Of a DNA stretch of 64,000 nt, positions 37,615-45,055 are shown one piece after another. Made by a program: the position numbers and the translations under genes. Below the pieces are notes generated by a model, which was not told the origin of the DNA, ran no database searches, and was given only the letters and a program-made list of their open reading frames with translations. This stretch comes from RPQJ01 sp963712815. GTDB taxonomy: Bacteria > Pseudomonadota > Gammaproteobacteria > Steroidobacterales > Steroidobacteraceae. The stretch's first letter is position 1; the number at the start of each line of letters is the position of its first letter. The DNA lies in contig CAVQJL010000001.1 of the NCBI GenBank assembly GCA_963712815.1, forward strand, positions 1 to 64,000, given 5' to 3'.

Positions 37615-38574
37615 ATGCCCGCAAAGCAACTACACCTCGCCGTAGTCATGGACCCGATCGAGGACATCAAGCCCGCCAAGGACACCACGCTCGCCATGAT
37701 GCTCGCGGCGCAGCGTCGCGGCTGGCGCCTGTCGTATCTGGAGCTTGGCGACATCTGGCTGCGCGACGGCGAGGCGTTCGGGCGAGCCCGTCCGGTCGAG
37801 GTCCGCGACGACCCGCGCGACTGGTTCAGCCGCGGCGAGGCCGCCACGATGCGCCTCGGCACCTTCGACGCCGTCCTGATGCGCAAGGATCCGCCGTTCG
37901 ACACCGAGTACATCTACGCCACCTACATCCTCGAGCGGGCGGAAGCCGCCGGCGCACTTGTCGTCAACCGTCCGCAGGGCCTGCGCGACATGAACGAGAA
38001 GGTGTACACGGCATGGTTCCCGGAGTGCTGCGCACCGACGCTCATCACGCGCGACATGTCCGACATGCACGCCTTCCTGCGCGAGCACGGACGGGCCGTG
38101 TGCAAGCCGCTGCACGGCATGGGCGGGCGCTCCATCTTCGTGCTCGAGGCCGGCGACAAGAACGCGAGCGTCGTGTTCGAGACTCTGACCGAGTACGGCA
38201 CGCGCTATGCCATCACGCAGCGCTACATCCCCGACATCGTCACGACCGGGGACGCCCGCGTGATCCTCGTGGACGGCGAGCCCGTGCCGTACGCGCTTGC
38301 ACGCATTCCGTCGGCGGCCGACAACCGCGGCAACCTCGCCGCCGGCGCCGAGGGCGTGGGCCGGCCGCTCGATGATCGAGACCGCTGGCTCGCCGGGCGC
38401 ATCGGACCCGCGCTGCGCGAGCGCGGCATGCTGTTCGTCGGGCTCGACGTGATCGGCGGATTCGTCACCGAGGTCAACGTGACGAGCCCGACCGGGGTCC
38501 GCGAGATCGACCGCCAGTTCGGCACCGATGTCGCCGGCCTGCTCATGGACGCAATCGCGCGGCGGCGCGGCTGA
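37615..38574 (+). CDS. gshB: Glutathione synthetase
   Basis: ATP-grasp ligase joining gamma-glutamylcysteine and glycine. The 319-aa protein has LHLAVVMDPIEDIKPAKDTT at the start, RKDPPFDTEYIYATYILERA, KPLHGMGGRSIF (nucleotide loop), VDGEPVPYALARIP and the metal site GLDVIGGFVTEVNVTSPTGV. Length and order match E. coli GshB (316 aa). First gene of a rightward cluster with tonB 3 bp downstream. Confidence 0.96.
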   Translation: MPAKQLHLAVVMDPIEDIKPAKDTTLAMMLAAQRRGWRLSYLELGDIWLRDGEAFGRARPVEVRDDPRDWFSRGEAATMRLGTFDAVLMRKDPPFDTEYIYATYILERAEAAGALVVNRPQGLRDMNEKVYTAWFPECCAPTLITRDMSDMHAFLREHGRAVCKPLHGMGGRSIFVLEAGDKNASVVFETLTEYGTRYAITQRYIPDIVTTGDARVILVDGEPVPYALARIPSAADNRGNLAAGAEGVGRPLDDRDRWLAGRIGPALRERGMLFVGLDVIGGFVTEVNVTSPTGVREIDRQFGTDVAGLLMDAIARRRG

Positions 38575-38577
38575 CCC

Positions 38578-39465
38578 ATGGCACCCGGCGTCGCGAGCGG
38601 CAGGCCGGAGGATCGCCTCGTCACGGCGATCTTCGTCGCCGCCCTGCTCCACGGGCTCGTGATCCTGGGCGTGCGATTCGGCGCGGCCCCACCCGACCGG
38701 CGCCCCCTGCCGACGCTCGAGGTGCTGCTGGTGCCAGAGGGTGCGACCGAGCAGGACAACGCGTCCGCCGCCTACCTGTCGAGTCGCGACCAGCGCGGGG
38801 CCGGCACCGCGCGCGACATGCAGCGAACGTCCCTGCCTGAGGCCTCGGCCAGCCTGCTCGAGCACTCCGGCGACCCGCAGGGCTCCGAGGCGTCGCCGGC
38901 CGCCTCCGAGTCGAGCCGGGGCGGCTCGCCCCTGCTCGCGGCAGACTCGCCGCGCTCGCGGCGCGCCGTGACCGGCGACGAACTCGAGCCCGCCGGGCGG
39001 GTGACCCTGCCGCTCGAGTCGCGGCCGCTCCCGCAGGTGGGCGTGAACGCGAGCGCGGCGTCGGAGTCCCTGCACTTGCGCGGCGACCCGTCCCCCGACG
39101 ACCGCCTCCTTGCCGACACGCGCGGGTCGCAGATCGCTTCCTACATCGACGCATGGAAGCGGCGCGTCGAGCAGGTCGGCACGCTGCATTTTCCCGATGA
39201 GGCGCGCAGCCGCACGCTGTCCCGCAACCCAGTGCTCGAGGTCGCGATCCGGGCCGATGGCAACCTGCAGCAGGTGGTCGTCCGCCGCTCGAGCGGCCGG
39301 CGCGAGATCGACAATGCGGCGATCAGCACCGTGCGCCTCGCCGCGCCGTTCGACCCCTTTCCCCCGGCGATGCGGGAGCGCTACCCGGTCTTCAGGTTGT
39401 CCTACGAGTGGCAGTTCATGACGAGCCGCCCCGCCGCCGCCGCCGCGGGGCCGGGCGCGCCCTGA
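38578..39465 (+). CDS. tonB: TonB-family energy transducer
   Basis: Transmits proton-motive force to outer-membrane receptors or a pilus-related target. The 295-aa protein has a short cytoplasmic start, one membrane helix at about residues 15-35 (LVTAIFVAALLHGLVILGV) with the conserved His, a long Ser/Ala/Glu-rich periplasmic spacer and a C-terminal TonB fold from about 185. That domain includes YIDAWKRRVEQVGTLHFPDE and LEVAIRADGNLQQVVVRRSS. It matches the TonB3 gene next to gshB/pilG in Pseudomonas, which is needed for twitching. No exbB/exbD are nearby. Confidence 0.88.
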   Translation: MAPGVASGRPEDRLVTAIFVAALLHGLVILGVRFGAAPPDRRPLPTLEVLLVPEGATEQDNASAAYLSSRDQRGAGTARDMQRTSLPEASASLLEHSGDPQGSEASPAASESSRGGSPLLAADSPRSRRAVTGDELEPAGRVTLPLESRPLPQVGVNASAASESLHLRGDPSPDDRLLADTRGSQIASYIDAWKRRVEQVGTLHFPDEARSRTLSRNPVLEVAIRADGNLQQVVVRRSSGRREIDNAAISTVRLAAPFDPFPPAMRERYPVFRLSYEWQFMTSRPAAAAAGPGAP

Positions 39466-39528
39466 GCTGCGGCAGCCGTTGCGCGCAGTGCTTGTGATCG
39501 CGAGCGCACCGGCAGGATACTCGGGGCC

Positions 39529-40089
39529 ATGTCCGGGGATTTCCTGACCAACCAGTTCCTCGTCGCCATGCCGGGCATGGGTGACCCGAATTTCGCGCAG
39601 ACCGTGACCCTCGTCTGCGAGCACAGCAGCCAGGGTGCGCTCGGCATCATCATCAACCGCCCGCTATCGATGACCCTGGGCGAGGTGTTCGCGCAGCTCG
39701 GTCTCGATCCGTCGACCTCGAGGCACGCGGGGGATCCCGTGCTGCAGGGTGGCCCCGTGCAGACCGACCGGGGCTTCGTGCTCCACAGCCCGGGGCCGCG
39801 CTGGGACTCCACCCTGCCCGTTTCGGAGCGACTGCACCTGACGACTTCCCGCGACGTCCTCGACGCCCTCGCGCGCGGCGAAGGACCGGCGGAGGCCGTC
39901 GTCGCGCTCGGTTACGCGGGCTGGGACGCCGGCCAGCTGGAAGCCGAAATGGTCCAGAACGCGTGGCTCACGGTGCCGGCGGACGAGCGGTTGCTGTTCG
40001 AGACCCCGGCGGCCGAGCGCTGGCAGGCTGCCGGCCGGCTGCTCGGCGTGAACCTGCTGCACCTTAGCAGCGATGCGGGGCACGCCTGA
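39529..40089 (+). CDS. yqgE: YqgE/AlgH family protein (DUF179)
   Basis: Conserved protein of unknown biochemical function; the Pseudomonas homologue AlgH influences alginate regulation. The 186-aa protein starts SGDFLTNQFLVAMPGMGDPN with FAQTVTLVCEHSSQGALGII and INRP. VLQGGPVQTDRGFVLH, LTTSRDVLDALARGEGP and VALGYAGWDAGQLEAE follow, all family hallmarks. It precedes ruvX/yqgF, as in most Gammaproteobacteria. Confidence 0.93.
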   Translation: MSGDFLTNQFLVAMPGMGDPNFAQTVTLVCEHSSQGALGIIINRPLSMTLGEVFAQLGLDPSTSRHAGDPVLQGGPVQTDRGFVLHSPGPRWDSTLPVSERLHLTTSRDVLDALARGEGPAEAVVALGYAGWDAGQLEAEMVQNAWLTVPADERLLFETPAAERWQAAGRLLGVNLLHLSSDAGHA

Positions 40090-40121
40090 GCGGGGCCGCG
40101 CCAGCGAACGCCGGGCTGCTG

Positions 40122-40553
40122 ATGGCCTTCGACTACGGCGCGCGCCGCATCGGCATGGCGGTCGGGCAGGCCACCACCGGCTCGGCGAGCCCGGTCGGCG
40201 TGGTGGCGGTGCACGGTACACCCGACTGGGCGGCGCTCGCACGATGCGTGGCCGAGTGGTCTCCGTCCCGGCTGCTGGTGGGGCTGCCCTATAATATGGA
40301 CGGCACCGAGACCGTCCTCACCGCAAGCTGCCGCGCCTTCGCCGCCGAGCTCGAGCGTCGTTTCGCACTTCCCGTGGAGTTCGTCGACGAGCGGCTGACC
40401 TCGGCGGCGGCCACGGCGGAACTGCGCGAGGCCCGCCGCAGCGGCGCCCGCGCCCGCCGCGTGCGGCGCGAGGACATCGATGCCCACGCCGCGCGGCTGA
40501 TCCTCGAGACCTGGCTGCGCGGTTCCCACGACCGACCCGGGAGCCGTCCTTGA
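40122..40553 (+). CDS. ruvX: Putative pre-16S rRNA nuclease YqgF/RuvX
   Basis: RNase H-fold nuclease implicated in 16S 5'-end maturation. In 143 residues it has the first catalytic Asp in MAFDYGARRIGMAVG, VGLPYNMDG, the Glu in VEFVDERLTSAAA and the Asp in REDIDAHAARLILE. The ATG leaves only three residues before the catalytic strand, shorter than usual; no other standard in-frame start exists before an upstream stop. The stop overlaps the pyrB TTG start. Confidence 0.9.
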   Translation: MAFDYGARRIGMAVGQATTGSASPVGVVAVHGTPDWAALARCVAEWSPSRLLVGLPYNMDGTETVLTASCRAFAAELERRFALPVEFVDERLTSAAATAELREARRSGARARRVRREDIDAHAARLILETWLRGSHDRPGSRP

Positions 40554-41551
40554 CCAAAGATACCGGCCACGAGCTGCAGCGCGACCACGCGGGACGCCTG
40601 CGTCACCTCCTCACCCTCGACGGCCTCGCACGCGACGAGCTGAACCAGCTGCTCGACCTGGCTCAGTTCTACGTGCGCGTGCCCGGCGAATTGCCGGCCC
40701 GCGACCAGAGCCTGTGGGGCCGCACCGTGGCGAACCTGTTCTTCGAGCCGAGCACGCGCACCCGGGTCTCGTTCGAGCTGGCCGCCAGGCGGCTCGGCGC
40801 CGACGTCGTGAACCTCGACATGCACTCCTCGTCGCGGGTCAAGGGCGAGACGGTGCTCGACACGATCTACACGCTGCAGGCCATGCAGGTCGACGTGTTC
40901 GTGATGCGCGACGCCGAGCCCGGGCTGCCGGCGCACGTCGCCCGCCACGTCGCGCCGCACGTCAGCGTCCTGAACGCGGGCGAGGCCCACGTCTCCCACC
41001 CCACGCAGGGACTGCTCGACGTGCTGACCATCCGCCAGCGCAAGGGCGACCTCTCGGGCCTCGCCGTCGCCATCGTGGGCGACGTGAGCCACTCGCGCGT
41101 GGCGCGCTCCACCGGCCGAGCGCTGCTGACGCTTGGCGTCGGCGAACTGCGGCTCGTGAGCCCGGCGAACCTGATGCCGGCAGCGGCCGAGCTCGAGGGT
41201 GCAACCCGCCACACGTCGCTGGCCGAGGGCATTCGCGACACGGACGTGATCATGGCGCTGCGCATCCAGCACGAGCGCATGTCGGCCGCCGATGCGCTCG
41301 ACAAGGACGCCTTCTACAGGGAATGGGGCATCAGCACGGAGAACCTCCGGCACGCGAGGCCCGATGCGATCGTGATGCATCCGGGCCCGATGAACCGCGG
41401 CGTCGAGATCACCGACGAAGTGGCCGACGGCCCGCGTTCGGTGATCCGCCAGCAGGTCACGAACGGCGTGGCGGTGCGCATGGCGGTGCTCGCAACCATC
41501 GTTCGCAACGTACAGGAACGCAACGTCGAGGCAGGCCGGAGGGCAGGATGA
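40550..41551 (+). CDS. pyrB: Aspartate carbamoyltransferase catalytic subunit
   Basis: Joins carbamoyl phosphate and aspartate in pyrimidine synthesis. The 333-aa protein has the carbamoyl-phosphate loop FFEPSTRTRVSFELA near residue 65, SSRVKGETVLDTIYTL, HPTQGLLDVLTI, VGDVSHSRVARS and HPGPMNRGVEI. The length and the N-terminal extension fit the Pseudomonas-type class A ATCase, which works as a complex with a dihydroorotase-like chain. That chain's gene (pyrC') normally follows but is absent here. The start is TTG overlapping the ruvX stop. Confidence 0.94.
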   Translation: MTKDTGHELQRDHAGRLRHLLTLDGLARDELNQLLDLAQFYVRVPGELPARDQSLWGRTVANLFFEPSTRTRVSFELAARRLGADVVNLDMHSSSRVKGETVLDTIYTLQAMQVDVFVMRDAEPGLPAHVARHVAPHVSVLNAGEAHVSHPTQGLLDVLTIRQRKGDLSGLAVAIVGDVSHSRVARSTGRALLTLGVGELRLVSPANLMPAAAELEGATRHTSLAEGIRDTDVIMALRIQHERMSAADALDKDAFYREWGISTENLRHARPDAIVMHPGPMNRGVEITDEVADGPRSVIRQQVTNGVAVRMAVLATIVRNVQERNVEAGRRAG

Positions 41552-42438
41552 GCGGGCGCGAGCATCGCGGGACGATCTTCGTCGAGGACGCCGAGCTCCT
41601 CGCCCAGCAGGAATTCCCCGGGCAACAGTTCGTGATCCGCCTGCGCGCGCCGAAGTGCGCGGCGGCTGCCACGCCCGGCAGCTTCGCGCACCTCACCTGC
41701 GACGCGCTGCTGCCGATGCGCCGACCCCTGTCCATCATGCGGGTGGACCCGGCGGCGGGATGGATCGAGATCCTCTACAAGATCGTCGGGCCCGGCCTGG
41801 AGGCATTGTCCAGGCAGCCCGTCGGGACGGTGCTGAGCGTGATGGGACCGATCGGCCAGGGTTTCCGCCCTGCGCCCGCCCGGCCGCGCACGCTGCTCGT
41901 CGGTGGCGGCGTCGGTATCCCGCCGATGGTCTTCCTCGCCGAATCTCTCAAGGCGCGCCGCGATGCGCCGTGGCAGCCGCTGGTGCTGATGGGCTCGGAG
42001 ATCCCCTTCCCGTTCCGCGCGCGGCCCTCGACCATTCTCGTGCCCGGCGTCCCCGACGGCACGATCGCCTGCATGCCGCTGCTCGACGACTGGGGCGTGC
42101 CGAGTCGGCTCGCGACGCTCGCGGGCTTCCCGGGCTGCTTCGACGGCTACGTCACCGACCTCGCGGCGGCGTGGCTCTCGTCCCTCGATGCGGCGGCGCT
42201 CGCCGAGGTCGAGATGTTCGCCTGCGGGCCGACGCCGATGTTGCAGGCCGCCGCGCGCGTGGCACGGCGCTTCGGCGTGCCGTGCCAGGTGTCGCTCGAG
42301 GAGTTCATGGCCTGCGCGGTGGGCGGCTGCGCCGGCTGCGCGGTGCCGGTGGTCACGGAGAGCGGGCTTGCGATGAAGCGCGTGTGCGTGGACGGGCCGG
42401 TGTTCGACGCGAACGCGGTGTTTCCGCCGGCGGCGTAG
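41548..42438 (+). CDS. pyrK: Dihydroorotate dehydrogenase electron-transfer subunit (PyrK-like)
   Basis: FAD and [2Fe-2S] protein that passes electrons from NAD-linked dihydroorotate oxidation. The 296-aa protein has the FAD-binding PMRRPLSIMRVD, the nucleotide loop LLVGGGVGIPPMVF and EMFACGPTPMLQAA. A C-terminal cluster site follows with Cys spacing C-x4-C-x2-C-x15-C (CAVGGCAGC ... RVC). The ATG overlaps the pyrB stop (ATGA). PyrK normally pairs with a class 1B PyrD, which is not in the window, and the gene is uncommon in Gammaproteobacteria. A related ferredoxin-NADP reductase-type role is possible. Confidence 0.85.
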   Translation: MSGREHRGTIFVEDAELLAQQEFPGQQFVIRLRAPKCAAAATPGSFAHLTCDALLPMRRPLSIMRVDPAAGWIEILYKIVGPGLEALSRQPVGTVLSVMGPIGQGFRPAPARPRTLLVGGGVGIPPMVFLAESLKARRDAPWQPLVLMGSEIPFPFRARPSTILVPGVPDGTIACMPLLDDWGVPSRLATLAGFPGCFDGYVTDLAAAWLSSLDAAALAEVEMFACGPTPMLQAAARVARRFGVPCQVSLEEFMACAVGGCAGCAVPVVTESGLAMKRVCVDGPVFDANAVFPPAA

Positions 42439-42479
42439 GCGTTCGCGCCCGCCGGACGACGGGCGCGAACACGGTCGGT

Positions 42480-43463
42480 TCAGATTGCCGGGCGCCGCCT
42501 CGCGAGCCGCAGTCCGGCGAGTCCGAAGGCCAGCAGCACCAGCGAGCCGGGCTCAGGAACCGGCGGCGGTGGCACGAAACCGCTCACGCGCAGGATCTCG
42601 TCCCCGCCGTCAGGAAGGAACGTGGAGAACAGGAAGTCGCCGGTCAACGGATCGACAAGGGCACCTTCGGCGCCCTCGAGCCCGAGCACGAAGTCGAGGC
42701 GCGAGGCGACGATCGGATTACCCGAACCATCCACCGCATACACGGCAACGTTCCCGACCGAATACTCCGAGATCAGCACGCTCGGGATCGCAAACAGCGG
42801 CGAACCGGGCGGGACGTAGGCAATGCCCTCCGGTCCGCCCGGGAGCGTGGGCCCGAGCACGGCGGCAAGGATGTCGTAGGTGCCGTCCGGCGCCGGCGCG
42901 AGTGATAGCGTGTACCACTCGCCGTTCTCCCAGGACACGAGCTTGAGCTGGCCCGAGCCGGGGAGCCCCGGCGGCACGAACATCAGGCCGCCCGGGCTCG
43001 GCGCGATTCCGAGCCCGGTGAGGTTCGTGATGCGCGTTTCATCGAGGTCGCCCGGCAGCGTCTGGCCCAACTCGTTCTCGGGCCAGCGCGCGGTGAACAG
43101 CACGCCGCCGGGGCCGAAGACGACGCCCCCGTCGTTGAACTCGCCAACCTCGCCGAACTGCGCCGCCGCGCCCGCGAAACCCGAGATGTGCCCGTCACCG
43201 TCGCGAAGCACGTCGATGGTGTACAGCCGGCCCGCCAGCTCGTTGGCCCGGCCGCCGATCAGCAACGTGTCGTTGTCGATGAAGGCGAGCCCACCGTAGG
43301 GCGACGGCAGCCCCGGCACGGGCCCGAGGGACTGAATCGAATAGACGCCGGAGAACGCAGGCGCGACCACAGGCACGGCCCAGACGGGCGCGGCCACCAG
43401 GGCGGCAAGCGCCAGGGCGCAGGCGAATGCGCCGCCTGCGGTTCGACGTTCAATCTTGTTCAT
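42480..43463 (-). CDS. PEP-CTERM sorted exported protein
   Basis: Predicted secreted or surface protein. The 327-aa protein has a signal peptide (GAFACALALAALVAAPVWA) and a C-terminal PEP-CTERM sorting tail: VPEPGSLVLLAFGLAGLRLA followed by Arg-Arg-Arg. This tail is recognised and cut by an exosortase. The middle is a repetitive beta-rich region (GGLAFIDNDTLLIGGRANEL, GGVVFGPGGVLFTARW, EGIAYVPPGSPLF), suggestive of a beta-propeller. A good ribosome site (GAGGGGAAG) precedes the ATG. No exosortase gene is in the window. A sigma-54 promoter lies upstream. Confidence 0.85.
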   Translation of the reverse strand: MNKIERRTAGGAFACALALAALVAAPVWAVPVVAPAFSGVYSIQSLGPVPGLPSPYGGLAFIDNDTLLIGGRANELAGRLYTIDVLRDGDGHISGFAGAAAQFGEVGEFNDGGVVFGPGGVLFTARWPENELGQTLPGDLDETRITNLTGLGIAPSPGGLMFVPPGLPGSGQLKLVSWENGEWYTLSLAPAPDGTYDILAAVLGPTLPGGPEGIAYVPPGSPLFAIPSVLISEYSVGNVAVYAVDGSGNPIVASRLDFVLGLEGAEGALVDPLTGDFLFSTFLPDGGDEILRVSGFVPPPPVPEPGSLVLLAFGLAGLRLARRRPAI

Positions 43464-43575
43464 GTCTTCCCCTCTCATTATTGGAATGCTGGCCGCGGCG
43501 GCACGTCGGCACCCTGCCGGCGGGTACTGGCGGGATCACCTCGCACCCGGGACCAGGGCGTTTTATTGGTAAAAG

Positions 43576-43591
43576 TGCAAGGCGCATGCCA
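43576..43591 (-). promoter_or_regulatory. Sigma-54 (-24/-12) promoter of the PEP-CTERM gene
   Basis: On the minus strand TGGCATGCGCCTTGCA matches the RpoN consensus TGGCACG-N4-TTGCA at every defined base but one, with correct GG-to-GC spacing. The start point would be near 43565, leaving about a 100-nt leader before the ATG. PEP-CTERM genes in other proteobacteria are known to depend on RpoN with the PrsK/PrsR two-component pair, which supports the call. Confidence 0.7.
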
Positions 43592-43646
43592 CCCGCACGA
43601 AAGCTCGCTGGATCAGTGGGTTACGCCTGCGCTGGCTTCAGGTCGA

Positions 43647-43670
43647 TCGGGAACATGTCAAATTTCCCGA
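43647..43670. promoter_or_regulatory. Dyad upstream of the sigma-54 promoter (candidate activator site)
   Basis: TCGGGAA and TTCCCGA form a 7-bp inverted repeat with a 10-bp spacer, centred about 93 bp upstream of the predicted sigma-54 start. Bacterial enhancer-binding proteins commonly bind such dyads at about -80 to -150. Which regulator binds is unknown. Confidence 0.4.
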
Positions 43671-43738
43671 CAACACGGCGCCTGCGCCGGCCCGGACCGA
43701 GCCACTGCGGGTGAGAGTGAAATGCGTGGACCGCTACA

Positions 43739-43864
43739 TGCGCCGTGCGAGTTTTCGCCCCTGCGAAAAACTCGCTCAGGCGCCGCGCATCAGGCGTGGG
43801 TTGCGGGTCCGTCCAGCCGAGCATGTCGGCTTTCGCGAGGCAGGACGGACCCGCAACCCACGCC
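43739..43864 (+). repeat. Composite palindromic element, copy 1
   Basis: A 126-bp two-hairpin element. It starts with TGCGCCGTGCGA, then a small hairpin (GCGAGTTTTCGC against GCGAAAAACTCGC), then GCTCAGGCGC. A long hairpin follows: 43793-43814 and 43843-43864 are perfect 22-bp inverted repeats around a 28-nt loop that itself contains AGCCGA/TCGGCT. The same frame occurs in copies 2 and 3, but here both stem and loop of the long hairpin differ. It lies 29 bp beyond the stop codon of the pilU paralogue, long hairpin nearest the gene. Confidence 0.8.
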
Positions 43865-43893
43865 CTCCACGGCGGCCTGACTCCGCGAGCCCC

Positions 43894-45048
43894 TCAACCG
43901 AAGTTGATCTTGGCCTCGAGGTTCGAGCGCGAATCCGCGTTGATGAGCGCTTCCTCGAGCGTCACCTTGCCGTCGAGGTAGAGCTTGTGCAGCGCGCTGT
44001 CGAAGCTCTGCATGCCCTTCTCGGCACTGCGAACCAGCGACTCCTTCACGCCGACGACGTCGCCCTTCTTGATGAGCTCCTGGACGTGCGGCGTGTTGAG
44101 CAGCACCTCGATGGCGGCGCAGCGCCGGCCGTTCTTCGCCACCACCAGGCGCTGCGAGAGGATCGCCTTCAGGTACTGCGACAGGTCGAGGAAGATCTGC
44201 GAGTGCTGGTCGCGCGGGAACATGTTGATGATGCGGTCGAGCGTCTCGGCCGCGTTGTTGGCGTGCAGCGTCGCGAGGCACAGGTGCCCGGTGCCCGCGA
44301 AGGTGATCGCATACTCCATGGATTCCCGATCGCGGATCTCGCCGATCAGGATCACGTCGGGCGCGGCGCGCATCGCGCTCCTGAGGGCACGGTGGAACGA
44401 CTTGGTGTCGAGCCCGACCTCGCGCTGGTTCACGATCGACTTCTTGTTGGCGTGCAGGAACTCGATCGGGTCCTCGACCGTCAGGATGTGGTCGGAGGAG
44501 ATCTCGTTGCGGTGGTTGATCATCGCGGCGAGCGAGGTCGACTTGCCCGAGCCCGTCGCCCCGACCATCAGCACCAGCCCGCGCCGGATCATGGCCAGGT
44601 CCTTCATGATCTCCGGCAGGCCGAGGTCGTCGAGCCGGGGCATGTCCGCCGTGATGTAGCGCAGCACCATCGCCGGGTTGCCGCGCTGGTGGAACACGGC
44701 GATGCGGAAGCGGCCGAGCCCCGGCTCGGAGATCGCGAAGTCGATCTCGAGCTCCTGCTGGAAGTAGTCGATCTGCTCCTGGTTCATCAGGCCGTAGGCG
44801 GCCTGCCGGACCTGGTCGGGCGAGAGCACCTGCCGGTTCACCGGGATGATCTGGCCCTCGATCTTTATCTTGATGGGCGCGTGCGAGGTGAAGAAGAGGT
44901 CGGAGGCCTTCTTCTCGACCATCAGCTTGAAGAGCGGGCGGGTGTTGAGCACGAAGTTGCGGCTGGTGGCCGCCCCCGCCGTGGCGTCGCTCAGCACCGG
45001 CTCGGTCGTCGTGGTGGAGCCGTCCGCGTCCGTTTCTGTTGCTGACAT
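43894..45048 (-). CDS. PilT/PilU-family ATPase, second PilU paralogue
   Basis: Hexameric motor-type ATPase of the type IV pilus retraction group. The 384-aa protein has a Thr/Ala-rich N-terminal extension (about 30 residues). It then shows KKASDLFFTSHAPIKIKIEG, Walker A GATGSGKST, the Asp-box segment HILTVEDPIEFLH, Walker B PDVILIGEIRD and the His box LATLHANNAAETLD. In place of PilT's AIRNLIRE it has HVQELIKKG, so it groups with PilU. It is the third in a tandem of related genes, 7 bp after pilU. Confidence 0.88.
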   Translation of the reverse strand: MSATETDADGSTTTTEPVLSDATAGAATSRNFVLNTRPLFKLMVEKKASDLFFTSHAPIKIKIEGQIIPVNRQVLSPDQVRQAAYGLMNQEQIDYFQQELEIDFAISEPGLGRFRIAVFHQRGNPAMVLRYITADMPRLDDLGLPEIMKDLAMIRRGLVLMVGATGSGKSTSLAAMINHRNEISSDHILTVEDPIEFLHANKKSIVNQREVGLDTKSFHRALRSAMRAAPDVILIGEIRDRESMEYAITFAGTGHLCLATLHANNAAETLDRIINMFPRDQHSQIFLDLSQYLKAILSQRLVVAKNGRRCAAIEVLLNTPHVQELIKKGDVVGVKESLVRSAEKGMQSFDSALHKLYLDGKVTLEEALINADSRSNLEAKINFG

Positions 45049-45055
45049 GTGTCGG

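Noticed and set aside
37630..39624. Minus-strand frame of 664 codons opposite gshB and tonB
   Set aside because: Antisense shadow; gshB and tonB are well supported on the plus strand.
43739..43864. CRISPR or integron attC site
   Set aside because: There are no repeat-spacer units, cas or integrase genes, and the shared motifs do not match attC R-boxes. The element is isolated and has different stems from its relatives.
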